Shown here: positions 1 to 5,171 of the stretch, piece after piece
How positions within the stretch are numbered: the first letter of the stretch is position 1
How the letters are laid out: every line of letters starts with the position of its first letter
Program-made: the position numbers and the translations under genes
Origin: Candidatus Zambryskibacteria bacterium RIFCSPLOWO2_01_FULL_47_14
GTDB lineage: Bacteria > Patescibacteria > Paceibacteria > UBA9973 > Zambryskibacteraceae
Assembly (NCBI GenBank): GCA_001824005.1
Contig: MHWG01000003.1
Coordinates: 5,956 to 11,282 of the forward strand
DNA length: 5,327 nt
Direction of reading: 5' to 3'
The notes under the pieces: generated by a model
Told to the model about the DNA's origin: nothing
Seen by the model: only the letters and a program-made list of their open reading frames with translations
Database searches by the model: none

Positions 1-330
1 CAGAACGGCTTTGAGGTGCATACCGGGACCAATGGTAAAGAAGTTATCGAGAAGCTCTCCGGCGGGCTCAAGCCCGATATCATTTTGGTTGACATCATCA
101 TGCCGGAGATGGACGGCTTTGAAATGCTGGAGAAGATAAATCAGGGCAATCTCTCGCCCGGCTCGGTAAAAATAATTCTCTCCAACAAAAGCGAACAAGC
201 CGACATCGATCGGGGCAGAGCGCTCGGAGTATCCGGCTACATCATTAAGGCGAACTCCACTCCCCAGGAAGTAATCGAGCAAGTGACCGGGATTTTAGCC
301 AATAAATCAGAAGCCCCAATTAATTTATGA
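1..330 (+). CDS. Response regulator receiver (CheY-like) domain protein, 5'-partial
   Basis: The frame is open from the first base, so the gene starts upstream of the window. About 109 C-terminal residues are present (QNGFEVHTGTN... to ...EAPINL). They match the later two thirds of a receiver domain. The phospho-acceptor Asp is in ILVDIIMP (codon 91-93) and is followed by PEMDGFEML. The conserved Ser/Thr position is Ser in IILSN (codon 181-183), and the conserved Lys is in GYIIKA (codon 247-249). The acidic pair of the first beta strand would lie upstream and cannot be checked. After the last helix only a short tail follows, so there is no C-terminal output domain; an N-terminal partner domain cannot be excluded. 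The TGA stop overlaps the pilT ATG as ATGA, which suggests translational coupling and a role in pilus control (inference). The GTG at 16 lies inside the domain and is not the real start. Confidence 0.9.
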   Translation, partial: QNGFEVHTGTNGKEVIEKLSGGLKPDIILVDIIMPEMDGFEMLEKINQGNLSPGSVKIILSNKSEQADIDRGRALGVSGYIIKANSTPQEVIEQVTGILANKSEAPINL

Positions 331-1400
331 CAGCCTCAACGATGAATCATAAAAAAGAATTGGAAGAGCTCTTGCTCACCGTCATCCGCGAGGGCGGATC
401 GGATCTGCATCTGGGCGCCGGCCGCGTTCCGGCTATTCGGGTAACCGGAGAACTAATTTTTCTTCTGAAGCATCCGGTTTTTACTAACGAGGATATGCTC
501 GGCATTTTGGGCGAAATTTTAGACAAAGAGAAAGTGAGCCGTTTCATGGAAAGCCATGAATTGGATTTCTCATATGATTTTCGCGGAGAAGCGCGCCTCC
601 GCGGCAACGTTTTTTTTCAGAAGAGCTTGATCTGCATCGCCCTGCGTCTGGTGCCGAAAGTAAAGACCCTAGCCGAACTGCACCTTCCGCCGATCTTGAG
701 CGATTTGGCGCGGAAGAAACAGGGATTTTTTCTGGTGGTGGGCCCGGTCGGGCAGGGAAAGTCAACTACCCTCTCGGCGATGGTGAATTTAATCAACAGC
801 GAGCAGGCGCGTAACATCATTACCATCGAAGATCCGATTGAGCACGTCTATATTCCCCAAAAGTCGATCATCAGCCAGCGGGAAGTCGGCATCGATACCG
901 AAGATTTCCATGTCGCCCTAAAGTCAATTTTTCGGGAAGACGTAAATGTCATCATGATCGGGGAAATGCGCACGCCGGAGACGATCGGCACCGCGGTGAC
1001 GGCCGCCGAGACGGGCCATCTGGTTTTTTCGACGCTACACACCAACAACGCATCGCAGACTATCGATCGGATCATCGATTCTTTCCCCGGCGCCCAGCAG
1101 GACCAGATTCGGGCGCAGCTCTCGACTTCACTCCTGGCTATTTTCTCCCAGCGCTTGATCCCGCGGGTTACCGGCGGGCTGGTCCCGGCTTATGAGCTTC
1201 TTTTGAATAATAACGCGGTCGCGAATTTGATCCGCGAAAAGCGCACTCATGAGATCGATGTGGTGATCGAAACCGGCATGGAGCGGGGGATGGTGGATCT
1301 GAACCATTCGCTCTTGGACTTGGTCCGCGCCGGAGAAATTTCGATCGAGAGCGCTTATCAGTTTTCGCTTAATCCCAAAGGGCTCGAGCGCATGCTGTAA
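327..1400 (+). CDS. pilT: Type IV pilus retraction ATPase PilT
   Basis: A 357-residue protein, close to the usual size of PilT, the cytoplasmic hexameric ATPase that powers pilus disassembly. Visible in order: N-terminal domain with GGSDLHLGAGRVPAIRV (about 23-39); Walker A GPVGQGKST (139-147); Asp box TIEDPIE (166-172); Walker B region with IGEMRTPETI (211-220); His box TAAETGHLVFSTLHT (225-239). The C-terminal AVANLIRE (297-304) corresponds to the AIRNLIRE signature that separates PilT from PilB. Differences from the common forms are Val141 and Gln143 in Walker A (usually GPTGSGKST) and GEMRTPET instead of GEMRDLET. The ATG at 327 overlaps the upstream stop and gives a normal N-terminus. 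The ATG at 342 is an alternative that would remove only five residues. No Shine-Dalgarno sequence is seen before either, so coupling to the receiver gene is plausible. pilC follows after 4 bp. Confidence 0.95.
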   Translation: MTASTMNHKKELEELLLTVIREGGSDLHLGAGRVPAIRVTGELIFLLKHPVFTNEDMLGILGEILDKEKVSRFMESHELDFSYDFRGEARLRGNVFFQKSLICIALRLVPKVKTLAELHLPPILSDLARKKQGFFLVVGPVGQGKSTTLSAMVNLINSEQARNIITIEDPIEHVYIPQKSIISQREVGIDTEDFHVALKSIFREDVNVIMIGEMRTPETIGTAVTAAETGHLVFSTLHTNNASQTIDRIIDSFPGAQQDQIRAQLSTSLLAIFSQRLIPRVTGGLVPAYELLLNNNAVANLIREKRTHEIDVVIETGMERGMVDLNHSLLDLVRAGEISIESAYQFSLNPKGLERML

Positions 1401-1404
1401 AATT

Positions 1405-2613
1405 ATGTTATTCAAATACAAAGCGGTAGACGACAAGGGCGCAAGCCGAGAAGGGGAAATTGATGCGGCCAATCAGGAGGTCGCTCTTTCCAGCTTACAG
1501 CGGCGGGGGCTCATCGTAATTTCGATTAAAAGCGAAAACGAAAAGAAAAAATTTCTCTCCTTTTCTTTTTTTGAGAAAGTGCCGATGCGGCAGATCGTAA
1601 TTCTCTCCCGGCAGATTGCCACCCTCTTTGAAGCGCAGGTCTCGGCGCTGAAGGCTTTTACCATGCTTTCAACCAATGCCGACAATAAAGTCTTGGCCCG
1701 CAAACTTACCGAAATCGGAGACGACCTGCAGGCCGGTCTTTCCATTTCCGGCGCGCTTTCCAAACACCCCGACGTTTTTTCCGCTTTCTACGTGAATATG
1801 GTCAAGTCCGGGGAAGAAGTCGGAAAACTCAATCAGACCTTTTTACACTTATCTGAATATCTGGATCGGCAGTATAACCTCACGATTAAAACAAGGAATG
1901 CCCTCATCTATCCCGCCTTCGTGATTTTTACTTTTCTGGTGGTGATGACGCTCATGTTTGCGATTGTCATCCCCAAGCTCTCCGAGATTATACTTGACTC
2001 CGGCCAGGAGGTGCCTTTTTATACCAAAATCGTCCTCGGCTTTTCCAACCTATTTGTCAACTACGGTTTTATCCTTCTTATTTTTGTCATTCTTTTGGGT
2101 ATTTGGCTCTGGTGGCTTTCACGGAGCGAAAAAGGCAAGGCGTATCTCGACCGAGTTCGCCTCTCCGCGCCGCTTTTCGGCAACTTATACAAGAAGCTGT
2201 ATCTTTCCCGGATCGCGGATAACATGGATACGATGCTTACCTCCGGCATCCCGATTATCCGCGCCATTGACGTTACCTCGGAAGTTGTCGGTAGCCGCGC
2301 CTATAAATCGCTTCTCAGGGAAACGACCGATGGCGTGAAATCCGGGCTATCTCTCTCCGCTTCTCTGGAAAAATATCCGGATGAAATACCGGGGATTATG
2401 GTGCAAATGGTGAAGGTCGGGGAGGAAACCGGCTCGCTCGGGCCCATCTTGAAAACCCTGGCGAATTTCTACAAGCGCGAAGTGGATGACGCGGTGGATA
2501 CGTTGGTGGGACTCATCGAGCCGGTTATGATCATCGTTCTTGGTTTGGGGGTGGGACTATTGCTCGTTTCTGTTTTGGTACCGATTTACAATATTGCCGG
2601 AGGAATAAGTTAG
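1405..2613 (+). CDS. pilC: Type IV pilus inner-membrane platform protein PilC (GspF family)
   Basis: A 402-residue protein of typical PilC/GspF length. It is the membrane platform that couples the cytoplasmic ATPases to pilin insertion and extraction. The N-terminus has the usual FKYKAVDDKG start and a small cytoplasmic region (1-60). Two T2SSF domains follow, about 65-188 and 268-393. Each carries the repeated signature: MVKSGEEVGKL (132-142) and MVKVGEETGSL (335-345). Three hydrophobic segments lie at about 167-189, 218-238 and 371-396. The C-terminus LVPIYNIAGG is characteristic of the family. The start lies 4 bp after the pilT stop, with no visible Shine-Dalgarno motif, so the gene is probably cotranscribed with pilT. 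Nothing is truncated. The gene ends in TAG just before a GC-rich hairpin element. Confidence 0.95.
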   Translation: MLFKYKAVDDKGASREGEIDAANQEVALSSLQRRGLIVISIKSENEKKKFLSFSFFEKVPMRQIVILSRQIATLFEAQVSALKAFTMLSTNADNKVLARKLTEIGDDLQAGLSISGALSKHPDVFSAFYVNMVKSGEEVGKLNQTFLHLSEYLDRQYNLTIKTRNALIYPAFVIFTFLVVMTLMFAIVIPKLSEIILDSGQEVPFYTKIVLGFSNLFVNYGFILLIFVILLGIWLWWLSRSEKGKAYLDRVRLSAPLFGNLYKKLYLSRIADNMDTMLTSGIPIIRAIDVTSEVVGSRAYKSLLRETTDGVKSGLSLSASLEKYPDEIPGIMVQMVKVGEETGSLGPILKTLANFYKREVDDAVDTLVGLIEPVMIIVLGLGVGLLLVSVLVPIYNIAGGIS

Positions 2614-2652
2614 GGGGTGCGTGCACCTCGAAGCCTTGGCGAAGGGGTGTGG
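2614..2652. repeat. GC-rich inverted/direct-repeat element after pilC
   Basis: This short element starts at the pilC stop. GGTGC (2616-2620) can pair with GCACC (2623-2627), but the loop would be only 2 nt. Alternatively CACCTC (2624-2629) can pair with GGGGTG (2644-2649), six pairs including one G-U, around a 14-nt loop that itself contains GCC-TT-GGC. The two folds exclude each other because CACC is shared. The centre CGAAGCCTTGGCGAAG (2629-2644) repeats CGAAG at both ends. No T-run follows directly, so it is not a standard intrinsic terminator. It could be an mRNA 3'-end or processing structure, or a copy of a dispersed intergenic repeat. From memory, similar CGAAGC...GGCGAAGG elements are frequent in Patescibacteria genomes, but I cannot verify that here. 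Confidence 0.45.
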
Positions 2653-2692
2653 ATAACTTTCTTGTCTAGATGATTTATAATTAGGTTATAAA
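2653..2692 (+). promoter_or_regulatory. Probable promoter of the pilin genes
   Basis: A perfect -10 hexamer TATAAT is at 2676-2681. The region 17 bp upstream (ATAACT, 2653-2658) matches the -35 consensus at only three of six positions. Transcription would start near 2688 and give a leader of about 45 nt before the first pilin. A second, weaker -10-like TATAAA is at 2687-2692, with TTGTCT (2662-2667) 19 bp upstream. The change from GC-rich coding sequence to AT-rich DNA and the position in the only larger gap of the window support a promoter. A dedicated promoter makes sense because major pilins are usually made in great excess over assembly proteins. Confidence 0.55.
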
Positions 2693-2732
2693 ATAAAGTC
2701 GAAAATATATTATTATTAGTAATTAATTAATT

Positions 2733-3188
2733 ATGAAAATTAACTTTAGAAAAGGTTTTACTTTGATCGAACTCTTGGTCGTCGTCGCCATCATCGGCAT
2801 TTTGGCCTCGGTGGTGCTTGCCAGCTTAAATTCGGCTAGAACCAAAGGCGCGGATGCCGCCGTGAAAGCTAGCTTAGCCAACGCCCGTGCTCAAGCAGAG
2901 CTCTATTATGACAATCAAGTCCCCAATGGTTACACTTCAGTTTGTACCGGGCCGGAAGGAATAGGTACCATTCTTGCTGGAGCTGTCAAACAAAGTCTTG
3001 ATGCAGACCAGCTTGTTTCTAACGATGCGGCTACTGCGGCAACTGTCGCTGTCTGTAATGACGTCGTTGGTGGCTGGGCATCTGAAATGCCATTAAAGGG
3101 CGGAAGCTACTTCTGTGTGGATTATTCTGGCAAAAGCCAAGTTAATGCTGCTATTGGCCTGGGCCTTGCCACTGATATCGACTGTTAA
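2733..3188 (+). CDS. Type IV pilin, first of a tandem pair
   Basis: A 151-residue prepilin. It has a short basic leader of 8 residues ending KG, with cleavage expected between Gly8 and Phe9. Glu13 is the Glu5 of the mature pilin that pilins need for assembly and methylation. The hydrophobic helix runs to about residue 31 and is followed by NSARTKGADAAVKASLANARAQAE, an amphipathic helix. The globular part contains YFCVDYSGKS (126-135) and four cysteines (71, 108, 128, 151). The last is the terminal residue, so two disulfides including a C-terminal loop are possible. The role is pilus fibre subunit; PilD encoded nearby would process it. The ATG is fixed by the leader length, but the leader mRNA is AT-rich with no Shine-Dalgarno sequence. 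The second pilin starts 21 bp after the stop. Which of the two pilins is the major one cannot be told. Confidence 0.92.
   Translation: MKINFRKGFTLIELLVVVAIIGILASVVLASLNSARTKGADAAVKASLANARAQAELYYDNQVPNGYTSVCTGPEGIGTILAGAVKQSLDADQLVSNDAATAATVAVCNDVVGGWASEMPLKGGSYFCVDYSGKSQVNAAIGLGLATDIDC
2754..2821 (+). repeat. 68-bp perfect direct repeat, copy 1 (pilin 1 head)
   Basis: These 68 bases are identical to 3243-3310 in the second pilin gene, at an offset of 489 bp. The block begins exactly at the Gly codon before the prepilin cleavage site and ends two bases into the Ala codon of mature residue 22. The flanking bases (A2753 against G3242, C2822 against T3311) already differ. Confidence 0.97.
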
Positions 3189-3209
3189 GATATCCGCACA
3201 ACAAACCAA

Positions 3210-3725
3210 ATGAACTTAAACAAAAACAAAGGTTTTAGATCGGGTTTTACTTTGATCGAACTCTTGGTCGTCGTCGCCATCATCGGCATTTTGGCCTCGG
3301 TGGTGCTTGCTTCACTAAACAGCGCCAGAAGCAAAGGCTCCGATGCGGCGATAAAATCAAACTTAGCGGGGCTACGTAATCAGGCAGAAATTCTCTATGA
3401 TAGCTGGAGTGCTTATGCCGTAGACGCTACTCCCACCTATTTCGCTTTAGCCCAATGTGCTAATACCGCTGATACTATGTTTTCCAACTCGACTATTTGG
3501 AGTCAAATACAATCAGCCTACAATGCGGGCAATGGTGTGGCAAGCACGAGGTGCGTTACCACCGCAGTAGGCTACGCGGTGGCAGTAGCACTTAAGTCAG
3601 GTGGGACTGCTGGCGATGCAGTTCCGGATTCGTGGTGCGTTGATGCGAATGGCTCGAGCAAAGCCTATGCTTGGCCTGCGCTTGGGAGTATCGCGAGTTC
3701 TATCACTGGGGTTAGCTGCAACTAG
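3210..3725 (+). CDS. Type IV pilin, second of a tandem pair
   Basis: A 171-residue prepilin. The leader is 12 residues (MNLNKNKGFRSG), with cleavage expected between Gly12 and Phe13; Glu17 is the mature Glu5. An earlier Gly-Phe at 8-9 is not followed by a TLIE motif and is unlikely to be cut. The hydrophobic helix is the same in sequence as in pilin 1 and continues with the same ASLNSAR. Beyond SKGSDAAIKSNLAGLRNQAE the globular domain diverges strongly, but both proteins keep a CVDxxGxS motif (here SWCVDANGSS, 141-150) and four cysteines (83, 115, 143, 170). It is probably a paralogue from an old duplication, acting as an alternative or minor fibre subunit (inference). It is 20 residues longer than pilin 1. 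It lies 21 bp downstream and is probably on the same transcript. No Shine-Dalgarno sequence precedes the ATG. Confidence 0.92.
   Translation: MNLNKNKGFRSGFTLIELLVVVAIIGILASVVLASLNSARSKGSDAAIKSNLAGLRNQAEILYDSWSAYAVDATPTYFALAQCANTADTMFSNSTIWSQIQSAYNAGNGVASTRCVTTAVGYAVAVALKSGGTAGDAVPDSWCVDANGSSKAYAWPALGSIASSITGVSCN
3243..3310 (+). repeat. 68-bp perfect direct repeat, copy 2 (pilin 2 head)
   Basis: Second copy of the block at 2754-2821, identical over all 68 bases. It covers 22 complete codons plus two bases, from the Gly at -1 of the cleavage site through the membrane helix. Directly after it, six of the next seven codons, counting the Ala codon at the block edge, are synonymous variants of those in pilin 1. 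Confidence 0.97.
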
Positions 3726-3765
3726 TGTAAACAATTCAGTTTCCGGATTTTTGTTTTTCTTCCCA

Positions 3766-3774
3766 TGTTATAAT
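3766..3774 (+). promoter_or_regulatory. Extended -10 promoter for pilD, probable leaderless start
   Basis: TGTTATAAT at 3766-3774 is a perfect extended -10 element (TGnTATAAT), a form that can work without a good -35. No proper -35 is seen at 16-18 bp; TTGTTT at 3751-3756 is only 12 bp away. With the usual spacing (last T of the hexamer at -7), transcription would begin at about 3781, which is the A of the pilD ATG. The mRNA would then have no leader or nearly none, which fits the lack of a Shine-Dalgarno sequence here. This is inferred from sequence only. Confidence 0.6.
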
Positions 3775-3780
3775 TGATAC

Positions 3781-4575
3781 ATGGTCCCGATTATCGCACT
3801 CATCTTTTTCACCCTTGGCTTGATCATCGGAAGTTTCTTGAATGTGGTCATTCTCCGCTATAACACCGGCCGGTCTTTCGGTGGGCGAAGCGCCTGCATG
3901 ACGTGCCAGAGCGAACTCAAGGCGTATGAGCTTATTCCGCTTTTTTCCTTCATCACTCTCCGCGGCCGGTGTCTGTCCTGCAAAACAAAAATTTCGATCC
4001 AATATCCTCTCGTAGAGCTTGCGACCGGTCTCATTTTTGCGGGGCTTTTTCTTAAGTTTCAGGATTTATTTTTTGCCTCGACGCTTAACTTTTCGGCTCT
4101 TTACGCCTACTACACCCTGATGTTCTCGCTTCTGATCGTGATCGCGGCTTACGACATCAAGCACAAAATTATTCCCGATCTGTTGGTTTTTATTTTCGGC
4201 CTGCTTGCTTTTCTGGGGATTTTCATTTTCACCCCCTCCGGGGTTTATCCCCACTGGCCGAATCTTTGGGGGCTTCTTTCCGGGGTCGTGGTTTCTCTTC
4301 CCTTTGCTCTGATTTGGCTTTTCTCCCGCGGCACTTGGATGGGCTTGGGTGATGCCAAGCTTGCCTTGGGCCTCACTTATCTCTTGGGTATCTCCCGAAT
4401 GCTCTCTGGAGTAGTGGTTGCTTTTTGGGCGGGAGCGATCGTCGGGCTTCTGCTTTTGATTTTTTCCAAAAGCCATGGGATGAAAAGCGAAGTGCCCTTC
4501 GCGCCCTTCCTTGTTTTTGGCGCAATTGTTGCCTTTTTGTTCCAACTCCATCTTTTCCCAATACTTAATTTATGA
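3781..4575 (+). CDS. pilD: Prepilin peptidase / N-methyltransferase PilD
   Basis: A 264-residue polytopic membrane enzyme, of usual length for the family. It removes the prepilin leader and methylates the new N-terminus. The first segment has IIGSFLNVVILR (15-26), typical of the N-terminal domain. The two CxxC pairs are present (Cys39/Cys42 and Cys64/Cys67), as in bifunctional enzymes with the cysteine-rich cytoplasmic loop. The aspartic protease part has both catalytic residues: Asp125 in AAYDIKHKIIPD and Asp191 in MGLGDAKLALG (GLGD for the common GxGD). EVPFAPFL (237-244) is the conserved C-terminal motif. About eight hydrophobic segments are visible. Substrates are probably the four prepilins around it. 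A promoter-like extended -10 lies directly upstream, and the stop overlaps the next start as ATGA, suggesting that pilD leads a pilD-pseudopilin unit. Confidence 0.95.
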   Translation: MVPIIALIFFTLGLIIGSFLNVVILRYNTGRSFGGRSACMTCQSELKAYELIPLFSFITLRGRCLSCKTKISIQYPLVELATGLIFAGLFLKFQDLFFASTLNFSALYAYYTLMFSLLIVIAAYDIKHKIIPDLLVFIFGLLAFLGIFIFTPSGVYPHWPNLWGLLSGVVVSLPFALIWLFSRGTWMGLGDAKLALGLTYLLGISRMLSGVVVAFWAGAIVGLLLLIFSKSHGMKSEVPFAPFLVFGAIVAFLFQLHLFPILNL

Positions 4576-5171
4576 TTAATTTTAATCTAGCAAGCTATAA
4601 GATAACTCGCGGCATGACCTATATCGAGCTTATCGTCGTCCTGGGTATTTTTTCAACAATGCTTTCAATCGCGATGTTTAACCACAATAAATTCCAAGAC
4701 AAGGTGGCGATTAAAGCGCTGGCCAACGAGATTGCGCTTAAAATAGTCGAGGCGCAGAAGTCTTCGATCAACGGCAAGTGGAATTCCGCCGCCACTTCTG
4801 ACTGGAAACCCTCTTACGGAGTTTATTTCACTTCCAACTCAACTAAGTTTATTTATTTCGCGGATTTAAACAGCTCAAACACCTGCAGTGATCCGGGGTG
4901 CGCCTCTTTTACCCTGGGCGGGGAAGTGTTGGATGTTATCAGTATGACGAGGGGGAATTCCATATCGGTATCGGGGCTGGAAGTCACGGGGACGGGTTGC
5001 CCGGCAACGGTGACCAACCTCACCGTTGTTTTCAGGCGCCCGGATTCGAGCGCCCTTATCGCTTCAAGCCCTTCTTGCACGATTTCTCAAGCTATCGTCA
5101 ATATCGTTTCCCCCTCTGGGCTCTCCGCTAAAATAAAGTTTTATCCTTCGGGCAGGGTACAGATAAATTAG
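4572..5171 (+). CDS. GspH/FimT-like pseudopilin (minor prepilin)
   Basis: A 199-residue protein with a 14-residue leader ending in RG, then MTYIELIVVLGIFSTMLSIAM. Cleavage is expected between Gly14 and Met15, and Glu19 is the mature Glu5. The mature N-terminus would be Met rather than the usual Phe. The helix is followed by IKALANEIALKIVEAQKSSINGK, like the helical spine of GspH/FimT pseudopilins. The rest is rich in Ser, Thr and beta-type segments (SYGVYFTSNSTKFIYFAD; AKIKFYPSGRVQIN at the end, a common ending for this group). Cysteines are at 105, 110, 143 and 169. It probably acts at the pilus tip or in initiation of assembly (family knowledge plus inference). The start overlaps the pilD stop, so translation may be coupled. 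The GspH/FimT subfamily is likely but not certain; the prepilin assignment is firm. Confidence 0.85.
   Translation: MINFNLASYKITRGMTYIELIVVLGIFSTMLSIAMFNHNKFQDKVAIKALANEIALKIVEAQKSSINGKWNSAATSDWKPSYGVYFTSNSTKFIYFADLNSSNTCSDPGCASFTLGGEVLDVISMTRGNSISVSGLEVTGTGCPATVTNLTVVFRRPDSSALIASSPSCTISQAIVNIVSPSGLSAKIKFYPSGRVQIN

Noticed and set aside
1128..1472. Minus-strand open frame (114 codons) across the pilT-pilC junction
   Set aside because: It lies opposite two well-supported genes, shows no recognisable domain and has no start signals.
1958..2338. Open frame of 126 codons on the + strand inside pilC
   Set aside because: It is an alternative frame of a clear pilC gene, with Ser/Arg/Pro-rich shadow composition.
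3231..3236. Gly-Phe at residues 8-9 of the second pilin as the cleavage site
   Set aside because: It is followed by RSG, not by a hydrophobic stretch with Glu at +5; Gly12-Phe13 fits fully.
3751..3756. TTGTTT as the -35 box of the pilD promoter
   Set aside because: The spacer to TATAAT is only 12 bp, far from 16-18; the extended -10 explains the promoter better.
3729..3759. Possible intrinsic terminator after the second pilin (AAAC/GTTT stem and T-rich run)
   Set aside because: The stem has only four A-T-rich pairs and is separated by CCGGA from the T-run, too weak to call.
4066..4551. Long open frame on the minus strand (161 codons) opposite pilD
   Set aside because: Low-complexity, lysine- and glutamine-rich composition typical of a shadow of a hydrophobic membrane gene; pilD in the other frame has complete family motifs.
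327..4575. Recoded TGA (glycine) as in Gracilibacteria/Absconditabacteria
   Set aside because: TGA ends the receiver and pilD frames at the expected family lengths and no in-frame TGA interrupts any gene.
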